Below, one piece after another: positions 1-13,300 of a stretch of 64,000 nt of DNA. The notes beneath the pieces were generated by a model. The model made no database searches. It had not been told where the DNA came from and saw only the letters and a list, made by a program, of their open reading frames with translations. Position numbers and translations under genes: made by a program. The DNA lies in assembly GCA_019925795.1 (NCBI GenBank), contig CM034303.1, positions 2,604,001-2,668,000 of the forward strand, written 5' to 3'. The stretch comes from Dendrobium chrysotoxum (lineage: Eukaryota > Streptophyta > Magnoliopsida > Asparagales > Orchidaceae). Position 1 is the first letter of the stretch, and the number at the start of each line of letters is the position of its first letter.

Positions 1-87
1 ATCAAGATGTGGAAGGAAGATGAGATGGCCACACCAGAAACCCATCCTCTTAATTTCAGGCCACCCAAGGAGTTCAGAAGATACTAG
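1..87 (+). CDS. Probable C-terminal end of an unidentified gene (partial)
   Basis: Reading from base 1, an open frame of 28 codons ends at a TAG at 85-87. Its last residues are NFRPPKEFRRY, and the composition is charged and protein-like rather than repeat-like. I do not recognise the family. The start lies outside the window. The following 1.3 kb has no other coding signal on this strand, which fits a 3' untranslated region. The alternative is a chance open stretch, because 28 codons is short. Protein homology or transcript data crossing the left edge would decide it. Confidence 0.3.
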   Translation: MKMWKEDEMATPETHPLNFRPPKEFRRY

Positions 88-1391
88 AATCTTTCTTTTA
101 TTCAGCTCTCTGCATAAAAAAGATAATGGATTGATAAATGCACCGTTGCCAAGTCTAAGAATCTCTGCTTTACAAAGAGTTAGCTCATCATCAACCAAAT
201 GCTTGAAGCAGAAGAACATTCTGACACTGCAAGCAAAACTAGTAAAATTTTGACACTAATTGAACCTTTTCATTGCTATATGCAGTAAACATTTGTGAGG
301 AGAAATTGATGCCATATTGTGTGTTTAGTATGCTTTAACTGTTCAGAATGATTTAGGGTTCTGTGTATTATCTTGCATGATTTATTGAAGTAAGGAGGTA
401 CTTGAAAAGACGCTTCTCTGTTTCTGTATCTCTGTTTCTGTTTCTACTAATAACTTCTGGGTTAGGTTTTGTATGGGACGGTTTTCTTATTATTTTGTGT
501 AAAGTTATTTCTTAGTAAAAAATTTCTTGCAAGTAGAGAGAAAATAGTGATCCAAAGTTGTCTCAAACGAAACCTTAATCGTATGCACGGTTAGTTAAGC
601 TCCACGCTAAGTGATATAATTAGATTTTATAAAATGTTTCTCATTTTATATAAATATAACAACTTAAAAAGTAATTTTTTAAACCTTATAATAAAAGCAT
701 TGTAATTCGGGTTCCTACTGCTAATGTATTGGCCTCAACTTGAGTTGGGTTGTTCTGCCTTTTAATTAAGGGCGTAAATGAGTCGAGTCAAGCTTGAGTA
801 ACCCATAGCTTGAGCTTGATTATTGAGCTCGAGTTTTATTTGAAGAGTTTGAGCCGACTCATTAGCCTATGCTACGCATTTATTTTGAGAGAGGATAATT
901 ATGATTCAAATAATTATTATAATAATATAATAAGAATAATGAGAAATATAAGAAAAATGATAAAAATATATATAATATAATAAAGTAAAATATTTTTTTA
1001 AATATTTTTAATAATTTTGTATTTCAATGTTGATATATTTATATTTTAATTATATTTTATATTAATATTTTTTAAACGAGTCAGCTCATGAGCTAATGAA
1101 TTGAGTTAGGTCTGACTCAAGCTTGACTCATTAGCTCATCAAGTTTGACTTATAAGCCATTTATCAGGTCGAACCCGAATGGATTCACGAGCCAGCTTGA
1201 CTCAACTACACCCCCACTCCTAACAAATTTTATCATGCTAGAAATTTATATCTAACTTATGAAAAGTTATAAAAAAAAAATGCAAGCTTTACCCACAAAT
1301 TAGCAATTCATTATAAAAAATGATGCATCATTTCTATGATATTCATTTGAACGTTTAATGAGCTTATGGAAGTTTTTGGATTTAAGGAGCA
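88..1391. other. Intergenic stretch, AT-rich, with one TE relic
   Basis: No supported gene. The stretch lies between the possible gene end at 87 and the stop codon of PRD1 at 1392. It would contain the 3' untranslated regions of both, which converge. Apart from the terminal-repeat element at 769-1216 the sequence is simple AT-rich plant intergenic DNA. Confidence 0.6.
769..1216. mobile_element. Non-autonomous hAT-like terminal-inverted-repeat element
   Basis: The left end reads GGGCGTAAATGAGTCGAGTC. The right end, read in reverse complement, starts GGGGGTGTAGTTGAGTCAAG, so the two ends are imperfect inverted repeats. The interior is AT-rich with no coding capacity, and further inner stretches rich in GAGCTC and CAAGCTTGA lie near both ends. 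The same terminal motif recurs at 48575-49101 and in part near 16200. I could not find a convincing target duplication here, so the hAT assignment rests on likeness to the 48575 copy. Confidence 0.5.
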
Positions 1392-4300
1392 TCACTCACA
1401 CCTACTCTCTATTGATAACTCTCGATAAAACATATCAATTTCTCTCAATAGCCTCTCTTGGTCTGTTTCTTTTTCTCTATAAACAGGAGACACCATAAGG
1501 TGAACAAGAAGGTTGCATATTTTACCAAAATCAGCACTGCTGGAAATGAACTTGTTAGCTAAACTATCATGTGCTTTGCCTTTAGAACTATCCTTGTACA
1601 CTTGTTTTCTGCAGACCTGCAATGTCAACCGAGTAACGAAATTTAAGAAGTTCTTTCCTCGCATTTTACGTAAAACATAGCCAAGAAACAAAGTTTGTGG
1701 ATGGAGAAATTATTCTCTGCGGTCACCGGACGACGTTCAGAGGAGAATCAAGATGCGCCACGTTATTTTTTTATGTGTACCGGTGCTCTGTACCGAATGA
1801 CGTGGTGCATCCTAATTCGCCTTTGGACCGTCCAGTGACCGCACAGGATAATTTCTCTTGTGGATTGTCTTAAAATCATTAGATTAATTTTCAGATGATT
1901 GCAATATAATTTTGTTTGATTTCGCATGTAAACATTAACAAAAATTTAATTAGGATATCCTGACCTAATTTTTTTCTTGTTTTGTCGAGTATAAAAAGAA
2001 CTAATGGTGTCCATTATAAAAAACCAAAAAGTGAGAAGAGAAATATAGAATCTGCAACTGAGAGAAAGCTTTACCTGAAAAATTTGATTTAGGCACCCAA
2101 TATGATCTTCATTTAGATATTTCCTTGACAGAAGTGCTCTGAACAGATTAACCATCTCTGCACTCAAGTTTTGTGCACATAGATTGTTGACTACTCCAGA
2201 GATGCAAGAAATGTCAAATACAGATCTCATCCATTCAGGTGTTTGGTCTAGTCTGAGCAAGGCAGTTGCTATGCGTGAAGCAGGCTTGTGCAGATTTTTG
2301 AAGTATTTTGATGCCATACTGGGAGCTGTTAAGGTCATTGTGAACTCCTCCATTATCATCCGGAACCATTTACAATTTCTGATCACCATCTTTTCTCCCA
2401 AACCCAGGCTCTTACAACTTAGAATTTTAGATAAACATATACCGCAGTTTGTGGCTACAACTTTCTCTTCATAGAAAATTAGGCTTTCCATAACGGCTAT
2501 CATTGATTGTAGATATCTCATTGGGCATCTTAGTTCTTCTTGGTTTCTTTCTCTCTGATCCGAGATTCTGCTAAGCATGTCAACCAGGCAATGTGATGAG
2601 AGTGACTTGATCAGAGAAGACCCAAAGTGCATCAACCGGCATAAATCATGACATTTTATAGAGATCAACAATATCGGTGGAGCAGTATTGGATGATTGAA
2701 GCAAGTCTTGCCAATCCAGACAATCTTGTATAGTGGCATAGAAACTGAAAAGAAAGTTGTTAGCTGGGCTTTACTCAAAGAAAAGAAGACTTGGTCTTTC
2801 CTAATGGAGCTGATGTCTTACCTATTTAAGGAAAAGAAATACAGTAAAAGAAAAAAAGGTAAGCATTCTCCAGTCTCCATTTCTTCATCATGATCTACTA
2901 AAGCTGGACCTTTTGCGATGGATGTTTGGACTATATTCTCAACAGCTGAAGCCAAAGCACCATTTAGCAGTATGGCCTTTGAAGTTTCTTCAAGTACATG
3001 GTTTCTTGAATGGTGGAGGATGAGACAAAAAATGCTAATTACCAGGAGTTCCTCTTGACCCCAGAGCTGAGAAGCCAGCTTAGGATTAACGTATTCCAGC
3101 AGCTGCATGAAGAAATTAACCCGATAATCTTTTCCAAGCAGAAAATGGACTTGTGTGTGAGAAATTTCGAAACGACCATGGTATTATTCATCATTAGGTG
3201 TTAGCGATTATTCTTTATGTACTCTGAAATTAACCCGATAATTCCAGAAACTACTATTTTGACGGTCAAGTGGTTTCAGTGACTGACACTAATCCAACTG
3301 TTGAGACCCTGCCTAAGAATCTAGATTGAAAATTATCACCCTATTTCCACAACTCCATGCACTTGAGATGTAAACAGGACACGAGCTTAAGAATCAGCAT
3401 ATACTATTCTGGACAAAAGAGAACAAGATATGCACGAAACAAAATAAAATTCTGGTTGTAGAAAGCTAACAACAAGAACAAGAATAGAACATAGCGTACA
3501 AAGAGAAAGCAAAATCTTATTTCAACAGAACCGAATACATGTATATATAGAAGTTGAGCGTGGCCTTAATACATGACAGCCAATAGTAAAGAGCCACCTC
3601 AGCATTTAATTAAGATAATACATTATTTATATCAGTGTGCTCTAATACGCCCCTGCAAGCTGATGGGTCTTGAGAGACCATCAGTTGGAGTCTAAGTTTC
3701 AAGAACCTTGAAGTAGAGAGAGCTTTGGTAAAAATATCGGCTGTCTGGTCAACTGTGCTGATCGGTAGAAGACGAATATTATTTTGTTGCAAGTGATCCC
3801 GTATAAATTTTTGATCAATTTCAATATGTTTGGTGCGAGCATGAAACGTTGGATTGTTTGCCAGTGCAATGGCTGAGGTGTTATCACAAAACATGTCTGT
3901 GGGTTCGGCCTGAGGGATGTCAAAATCTGATAGTAGACGTCTAAGCCAAATGATATCAGATGTAAGAGCAGCTAACGCACGATATTCAGATTCGGTAGAT
4001 GATCTAGCTACTGTGTGCTGCTTTTTGACTATCTATGATATAATAGTATCGCCTAGGAAGGAGCAATAGCCAGATGTAGATTTGCGAGAGATCGGATCCC
4101 CAGCCCAATCAGCATCTGAAAAGTTTTTAAGAACGAGATTAGTCTTTGTAATAGGAATGTCATAGTTGATCGTACCTTTGATATAGCGAATGAGACGTTT
4201 GAGCATGTAGACATGTTGAGGTGAGGGATCATGCATATGCTGTGACAATTGATTCACGCTATAAGCAATATCAGGTCTCGTAAGCGTAAGGTATTGTAGC

Positions 4301-7300
4301 GAATCAGTGATGCGACGGTATAGTTGTGGATCGGATAGCTTCAGTTCCGGAGAGAAGGTTGGAGGAAATTTGGTACAGGTCGGATTAGCTAGCGGTTTGC
4401 ACTCGGTGAGTGCAGCTTGATGAAGCAGCGACTGAGCGTATTTTCGTTGGGATAGAAAATACGTCTGATTATGCTTGTTAATTTTGATGCCGAGGAAATT
4501 GTGAACCAGGCCGAGATGCTTCATGGAAAAAGTGTGATCGAGCTTTGTAATAACATATGAGATAGCAGCTGGGTCATTACCGGTTATGAGTATGTCATCA
4601 ACATACACTAGGAGAAAAATTTTAGTTTGCTGTTGACGGAGAATGAGAAGGGATGGGTCGGCAGTGCTGTGGGTGAATCCAATGGAGACAAGGTAAGTTG
4701 TGAATGTGTTGTACCATTGACGTGGAGCTTGCTTTAGGCCATAGATGGCCTTGTGAAGTTGACATACATAGTTAGGATGATCGGAGTCTTCAAAACCTTT
4801 TGGTTGAGTCATAAAGACCTTCTCGGATAGATGCACGTGAAGAAAAGCGTTCGCCACGTCTAGCTGATTTACCGGCCAATTATTGTAGAGAGCAACTGCC
4901 AGTAGAATGCGGATCGTGGGAAGTTTAGCCACTAGACTAAACTTCTCATTATAATCCAAGCCAAATTCTTGATGATTGCCTTGAGCCATTAGCCGTGCTT
5001 TGTATTTTGCAACAGATCCATCCGCATGAAATTTTGTTCGGAATGTCCACTTACACCCTAAGATGGAGGAGTCTGACGGTGGGGACACCAAACTCCAAGT
5101 GCCTTGTTGCTGTAGTGCCAAGAATTCATTTGCCATTGCCTTGCGCCATTCCGGTTGTTTGCTAGCTTCAGCATATGAATTAGGAGGATCGGTGGAGGGG
5201 GGCATAGACTGGGAGTGAAATAAGTTCAGACAAGTAACAGGTTTTAAAGAGCCTGTTTTAGTCCTGGTTACCATAGGATGAATAAAAGGAATAGAGTGAT
5301 TAGAGGTTGATTGGGAGAGAGGTGGTTCCGCAGAGGTGATCGGCTGAGAATGCAGAGAATGAGATGGCTGGCTTATAGAAGTTGAGTCAGCAGATATTGG
5401 CTGCTGAGATGAAGATGCAGCAGATATAGGAGTAAGAAAGAGAGGAGGAATATCAGTAGGAATATTGGGTGGATGAGCAGATGAATTGCTGAAAGGAAAG
5501 ACCGATTCATCAAAGGTGGTATGTCTTGAAATAAAAATTTTATTCTTTGAAATATCCAAGCACTTATAGCCTTTGTAAGTGTCTGAATATCCAAGAAACA
5601 CACAGGATTTGGTTTTGGACTGGAATTTATGATGCGAGTGAGGAGGTAATAAAGGAAAACAAATACATCCAAACGTACGGATGTGTTTGTAATCGGGTTT
5701 AACCTTAATGTCATTAATTGCAGCACATAGGGCATCCCTCCAAGGATGTTGGCCTTAGTTGATCAAACTAAGGGCTTTTGTTTGCACAATTGTGAGTTGT
5801 GCTAGAGAATGAAAGCAAAGCATTACCGATGCTGGGACTACAAGATATTGCCTTGCTATCAATCTGCTTAAGCTCATGATACATTGATAAAAAAAATATG
5901 ATAGCAAAGCTCGTCGAATATGGTGAACTTATAAAAAAATCTAGTCTCTATTATTCACCCATAAAAATAAGGGGAAACATTATATTTGTGCTATTCAGTC
6001 AACCTTTCCTAATTTCGATCGTAGTAGCATTACTCCATTATGTATCATATAACCTTTACTTGTATAGGAAAAGAAGAGAATGAAAATTGGTTAGTCTCCA
6101 AACCTAGTGTTACTGTTTTGTGGATTGTTTTTTTTTTCTCTTTTCTCATAAAGAGAATGTTAGGATTGGTCCAGTTTTAGATTAAATTATTTCACAGGAC
6201 ATCACACCGTTGTAAAATGCCTATATGTAGATGCTATAGGTTGATGTATTTTGGGGAAAATTTAATAAAACTTTAGTTCCTCCAAATTCTGCTCACCGCC
6301 CCCCCCCCCCCCCCCCCCCCCCCCCAATTCCCTTTCTGCCTCCCTCCCAAGAATGACAAGAATCTCTTCTCCTCAAGAATTCTCAACAAATTGGTATCAG
6401 AGCCTAGTGGAGGCAATCTCGAGGTAGAGGAAGGTTCTTATTCAAGAAAGTAAAAGAGGAGGTGGTCGGATTGCTGGTGACGCGCGCCGGAGCAGGGATA
6501 CGAGACGTGCATGTCATGCTGGGCGCAAAGGCGCCGAGGTTGCTCGGGTTGTAGCGCGCGGAATGAAGCAGGGGTTGCCGCAAGTTTGCAGCAGGCAGAT
6601 CGTTGGGCTTTTGGTGGAGTTCAAAAGGACGTGCGCAGGGCTGTGCACCCGAGCAGGTCGGCTCCAAGCGGTCGGGTGTGCGGGATCGAGCAGGATACTA
6701 ATGTTGCGTAGGAAATGCTGGGGCCAGGCCGGCGCTTTGCTTGCGAAGATGCACGCTAAACTAGTAGACAGGTCGTGGATGTAGGCTGACAGAGTCCAAA
6801 CAGGGGGGAAAAAAAAAAGGGGTTGCAGGAGTGCTAGGGGCTTGAGATAGACGGGTGACCCAGGCATAATAGCAGGGAAGGGTTTTATCATCTTGTCTTG
6901 TAATTCTTATTTTCCCTATTGCATTTGAATAAGATGTCAATATATATGGACAAGAATTGATTGACCCAAACAATTCTCTTCCACTTCTTGATCTTGGTTC
7001 TTTGTGTTCTTATTTTTCCTGCGTCTTCTACACGCTGTCGAGCGTGATTCGGTTTTGGTGATGGCTCTCGATCCAGCCAGGAAGAAGCAAGGCTACAGTT
7101 AAGACAAGGCTCCTTCTCTCGGTCTAGGCAGGAAGTCTGACAAAGGGAAAAAAGGTGCAATTTTTGTAACTAGTAGTGCAGGAATCACGATCCTTCCTCC
7201 TAAATTTGTTAGAGCGCGTAGGAGACGGGCGAGCCGGAGGGTGCTCGGTGATGGAGCGCTGGCATGCCGCACGGGAGCAAGTGATGCATAAGGCATGAGC

Positions 7301-10300
7301 GTGTGGATCACGAGAGAAATAGGGATGGGCGCAGGCGAGCATGGGTTAGAACTCTCGGGAGCTCGAACTAGGGCCATGGATTGGAACGCATGATGGAGGC
7401 CAGGCGTGAGCAGGATTGGGCTCGGCTCGACGAGTTTGCATGTGGAGTTAGTGCAGGGAGCCGGTCAGATCGCAGCAGGCGCGAATTCTTGCGAACTGGT
7501 GGTTCTTTGATATTCCTTGTAAAATCTTGACCAATGTGGAGATTGTTAGAATTGGTCCAGTTTTAGGTTAAATTGTTTGTAAGACATCACACCGTTATAA
7601 AATGCATATATATAGATGCTATAGGTTGATGTATTGTGAGGAAAGTTGAATAAAACTTTAGTATCTTAGGCCGGCGCTTTGCTTGCGGAGATGCACACTA
7701 GACTTGTGGACAAGTCATGCACGTAGGCTGATGGAGTCTGAACAGGAAAAAAATAAGAAGGGGCTGCGGGAGTGCTTGGGGCTTGAGATAGATGGGTGAC
7801 CCAGGTGTGAGAGCTAGGAAAGGTTTTATCCTCTTGTCTTGTAATTCTTGTTTCCCTTATTGCATTTGAATAAGATGTCAATGTATCTGGGCAAGAATTG
7901 ATTGACCCAAAAAATTCTCTTCCACTTCTTGATCTTGGTTCTCTGTTCTTGTTTTTCCTGCATCTTCTACACGATGTCGAGCGTGATTCGGTTCTGGTGG
8001 TGGCACTTGGTCCAGCCAAGAAGAAGCAAGGCTACAGTTCAGACAAGGCTCCTTCTCTCGGTCTAGGCAGGAAGCCTGACAAAGGGAAAAAAGTGTAGCT
8101 ATTGTAACCAGTAGTGCGGGAATCAAGATCCTTCATCTAGATTTGTTGAAGCGCGCACAGGTTCCTGGGGAAGATGGGCGAGCTAGAGGGTGCTGCTGGA
8201 GCGCAGGCATGACGCGTGGGAGCAGGTGATGCACAAGGCGCGAGCATGCGGATCACGAGAGGAACAAGGACGGGCGCAGGCATGCGTTGGTTAGAACGTG
8301 TGAGAGCGCAAGCTGGGGCTGTAGATCAGAACACACGATGGAGGCCGGGCGTGAGCAGGATTGGGCTTGGCTTGACGTGTTTGCTAATGGAGTTAGTGCA
8401 GGGAGCCGGTCATATCGAAGTAGGTGCGGATTCTTGAGAACAGGTGGTTCTTTGATATTCATTGCAAAATCTGGAACAATGTGGAGATTGTTAGGATTGG
8501 TCCAATTTTAGGTTAAATGGTTTCGCAAGACATTACACTGTTATAAAATGCATATTTATAGATGCTATAGGTTGATGTATTGTGGAGAAAGTTGAATAAA
8601 ACTTTAGTATTATTTTCCTCCGAATTCGTAAGACATTACACTGTTATAAAATGCATATTTATAGATGTTATAGGTTGATGTATTGTGGAGAAAGTTGAAT
8701 AAAACTTTAGTATTATTTTCCTCTGAATTCTGCTCCCCCCCTCCCCCCCAAAAAAAAACAAAAAGAACAACAAGAATCTCTTCTCCTCAAAAATTCCCAA
8801 TAGAGATATAAGTAAAAGACGATGAACATATTCTAAACTTATATCAGGGAATTTTGGTACCTTCACTGTAACTGCAAGCCACTCCCCCTCTTGAGAGAGC
8901 ACGTTGTGGCTTGTAGTATAAAGAACATGAAAAACCAGCAGAGAGCAGCTTGAGAAGAGCTGTGGAGAACAATATGGTGAATAGTAGATGCTGCGAATTG
9001 CACCAGAAAAGCTGTGCATGCAGAGCTGGATAGAAGCGTCAGAAAATTTCTTCAGTATTTCGGTCATCGTATTCAATACACATATCATGTCATCTTCACC
9101 ACCTTCTCCCTGAAGTTCTCTCAGAAGTGACACCAGCAGTTGTGCTACGTAATTATCTCCAGATACCACCAGTTCTGAAATCAGTTGCATGTTCATTGTT
9201 TGGCTTCCATATGAATAGACAATAAGCTGGGACTCATTTGCTCTAGAGAGCCTACAAAACTTCAGCATCTGGTTAGACAAGTAAGTCATTATTCTTTCTT
9301 GCTGGAAAAGCCATTTCAATGCCATTGGATGTATGCCAAAGGAGAATAATTCCAGATCATCTCTGGCTAGTAAATTAAGCAGTGTTTTCTCAGCTTCTGG
9401 ACTATATGACATCTTCTCATCCCTTTGGGAACCTTTGTAAAGTCCATAGAGATGCACCAATTGAGCCAACATTAAAGAATCTCCAGTCCCACAAAAGAAA
9501 TAGTTGCTATTAACAAGAATATATTGCTCTAATGAAGCCAAAACTTGCGTATCATCAGCAAACCTGAATGGAAGAATCGTGATGACTATAAAATAGGTTA
9601 TTATCCTACATCCTATGGGCAACGTTGTATGGTTTTGAAAATAAAATTACCTTTCACCTGAGAGCGAGCTAACATATAAAAGCAAAAGTGAAGCACGTTG
9701 ACACAAAGCTAGTTGAGGATCAATAGAGCTTTTCTGTCCCAACAAAAATATCAAATCAAGAGGATCCACTGGGAGGTAAAAAAAAGCATCTCGCAAGGGT
9801 TGCCCAAAGCTAGGACCAAAAGCTCGATCAATTAGTGAACCAAGAATCAAATACACACTTGATCTCATCTGATCAGTTGGAAATAGACCCAAATAAGCAA
9901 AGCACAAAGTGAGCAAATTAGAAGAAATCAGATTATTTGCGAATGTCTGGGTCTGGGCTTCAGAACCACTTAGCAAGATTAGATGAAATGTCTGAACGAT
10001 TTCCTGTACCGCATCCTCCTCGACTTCTTCATTTATAAATTTTTCCAGCCAAGGTAACAGATAGTTTTGGCATGTTACCATTATGTTCTCCTCCAGTTCC
10101 TCATCAGAGTTTCCACTGCCATCTTCCCTACGACTATATGCATGGGCTTCCTTTAGAAGAGCAAGGGAATGCATCAAAAGTACAGCAGGATTTCCTTGAG
10201 GGAAAGAAAGCGAAGATAAAACTGCACACCTTGATGCTTCTTTGATCATATCTCCTATTTTCTTGATTCCATAGGCAGATGGTGACTTCAGAATTTCCAC

Positions 10301-13300
10301 AAATGTTGAACATGCCAAGATGAAGGTTTCAGGAAGCTCTCCGTTCATGCACCTCCTTAGTATACATGTCAAGATTAAAGCTACTTCTGTCACTTGGGAT
10401 ATGGACATTATACCAGGGGAATTTGAGATGCAGTTGCAGACAAGCGTTAGTGCATGAGGTTGGACAGGATGCAGAGGTATCTGTGATGTATAATGCAAAA
10501 CAGAAAGCAATGTTGAAAATCCAACTACAAGTTTTTGTTTGAAGACTTCCTCCGAAGTAGAAAAGAGAGCTAGAAGCTGTAGGCAGGAGATAACCACAGG
10601 ATCCTTATTCCCTACATGAAATCAATAGAAAACAATAAGAAAACACACATCTTCGATACTTAATCAGACATTCATGCAAGTACTTTACCTGACAATCTGA
10701 GGATTTCAAATATATAATCTGGAATATTTTCCTCTACAAGAACTCGAAGTTCATTAATGGAACAGTTTTCTGGTGATATCATGTGAAAGATCAAGTCTAA
10801 TGTGCTGATTTGTATTCCCTCGTCTGATGAAAGCAAAGATCCTTTGATTGCATCAGAAAACAGGGTAATAAGAGGACATTGCTGCATTAGTCCATCTCCA
10901 TTTGCCTTTGTTTCTTTGATATCAATGCCAGGGATATTATCTACGAACAAGTTCTGAAAAAGACCCTTCCCAACCAATACCAAGAGTAATGCTGTGAAAG
11001 TTAGCAGCCATCTAGCTTATGTGAGCATAAAAGAAAGGAGAATACAAAGCCAACTGTCAACTAGCTGCATCTTCATCTTTAAACATTTACACAACATATA
11101 CCAGGGAATAGTTACTTTGCAATGAGTTAAACACAACTGAATCTTGCAAATGAGCACGTTACTATTTCTTCTCATTCAATATAGCATTTTCTATTAGTCC
11201 TGGATAGCACATTTGCCGACCTAACCGTGTTCATCATTACACGAGTCAATTCCAAACATGGTTCCAGTCTTCTCAGTTATCTAGTTTAAGCTTATATTTA
11301 TGTCCCGAGAACTTGCTTGTCATTGTTGATTTTATAAGTTTTGGACACGATACATGAAAACATATGTAATATACAGAATAGATAAAATAATTTTCACTAA
11401 AATTCTTGACTGCAAATCTAGAGCTCCTAAGCATTCCTTCCTCTTTTCTAAGGCTTATAAAAAACCCCTCCCTTCCTTCTACTGGTCCGCATCCACTCTT
11501 CCTTTTCTCTGAAACTCTAACTGCCCCTGAAGAGATCCTGATCTCATCTTAAACATTTCAAGCTGTTCGAACTCCCAAAAGAAAGAAGAAAAGAAGAATT
11601 AGGTGCAATCATTCATTCATTTTCATATCCATCATTCCTCTAATGGGTCATATTTATAGACAACGCTATAAGTTAATTAACTCCTAATTAATCCAATGTT
11701 AAATACAAAACTAATTATAAGTGGAATCACATCAGCATGACTTTGTCAAAAGATAAACCACAGGATTTGTTACTCAGAGAAAAAAACCTAACAATACTGA
11801 GAGATTCTTTGATGATGAACTATACAGAAATTTATCTTACAAAATGATTGTCAGCAAAGCATGATGCTGCCATTTTTTTTCTCTACTTATGCCCCCAAAT
11901 AGATAAATAAGGCCAATGTGGTAAACCACAAAATGTGCTAAACGCGAGTAAGGAAAAGTTTCTACGTAGGCCAACTGTGATCAAAAGAATGCAATGTTGG
12001 CAAAACATGAGCTGTAACCATTTAAGAAGTTTGTGATCTACCCAAACAGTTAATGCGAACTTCATCATGCTGGGTTTTAAGCAGAATTTCCAATGCAAGA
12101 CGCCACAAGGAACCTGCCATAGCGTCCAAGGATTCCACACAGTCGTTGTCATCATCATCAACATTCTCCCATGGTGTTACATTGAGCTGGCATAGCTTAT
12201 AAATCACAAACAACACCTCACCACGTAATTCTTCGCTGCAGTGAAAGGAGAGTGTAGGGAAATTCATAACTGATTAATTAACTGGTGGTAAATCTTAACA
12301 TTTCAGAAATTCCTAGCAACATATTTTTCTCACCTTGGGAGCTGGAGACCAACAAGGAGATTGGAGAAAAGGGCATCTTGTTCCCTGATGTGAGCTGCTG
12401 GGCTACTACCCTGATGAGAATTTAGGAGCACTCCAAAGCAGTGCAACTTAAACCATAAATTCAGAAGGTAATAATGAGGCATGGAACAAAAAACCAATGG
12501 CAAAACCTTTGGAAATGAAAACATAAAAACTTTCCAAGGAACCCACTAAAGCATATTTATAAGTCTAAGCAGCATTAACTTACATCATCTTGAAAAATTC
12601 TCCTTTTGCTATGGCAACCTACCCATTTTACTATTTGTTTATGCCCTATGAGCTGTTTATCAGACATAGTAGAACTTCAACATGTCTCCATGGTCACTAG
12701 ATTTCCAAATCAATCAGCAAGGTAAAGTAGTGTAATGGGATTATACATCTAAAATCCAACTCTTATAGCATAAACTATGATCTAAATTGCAATATTCAAC
12801 TCAATCTAACTCAAAAAAGAACGAACAATCAGAGAATTCTTTCCGCAGTCGAATCTTACAGAAGACTGCTTCAGGGCACTGATTTAGTTTCTAACAAAAA
12901 CTTAATCCCACATTTTCTTTGCTATTGAGTCAGAGGACATGAATGCACTCTACAATATCAGCATACAGCAGGCATAGCTCAATCCAGCCTGGTCAAAGTA
13001 GTTAGTGTTACTAGATCGGACACGACTTTCCTTGTTTCCAGTTCCCGAGCTGCTTAGTAATTTAGCAAAATTCAGGAAACAACAACAACAACAACAACAA
13101 CCGAACAAGCTGCATGCAATATATAACAGTGGACTGTTGCCCTTTACAACAACAATAATAAAAAAAAAAAACTTAAGAATGCTAATATTTAACAATAGAT
13201 AACTAAAAATCAACTCCGGCAATTGAACCACCAATCAAATTCTACAACCTAAAAGCATCGACGGCGAAAAAAAGAAGCGGACATCTAAATTACCAAGTAG

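Larger units (their letters stand above)
6158..8802 (+). mobile_element. Non-autonomous LTR retrotransposon with duplicated interior
   Basis: The 5' LTR is 6158-6388 (TGTTAGGATTGG to TCTCAACA). It is followed at 6392-6403 by TGGTATCAGAGC, the classic initiator-methionine tRNA primer-binding site. The 3' LTR is 8489-8802, preceded by CAATGTGGAGAT, a copia-style purine tract. Flanks are GAGAA (6153-6157) and GAGAT (8803-8807), a probable 5-bp target duplication with one mismatch. The interior is GC-rich and has no gag or pol. It is partly duplicated: a segment beginning GGCCGGCGCTTTGC occurs at about 6728-7543 and again at about 7671-8488, with an LTR fragment (7544-7664) between the two. It sits in PRD1 intron 6, opposite in strand to the gene. 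Confidence 0.85.

Noticed and set aside
6299..6325. Long C homopolymer (and the G homopolymer near 45104) as a functional G-quadruplex
   Set aside because: An unbroken homopolymer in an LTR is more likely slippage or a sequencing artefact; there is no supporting structure around it.
6404..8511. Many overlapping 60-130 residue frames in the GC-rich interior of the 6158-8802 element
   Set aside because: Frames occur on both strands with Arg/Pro/Ala-rich random-looking composition, as expected from GC-rich noncoding DNA with few stops.
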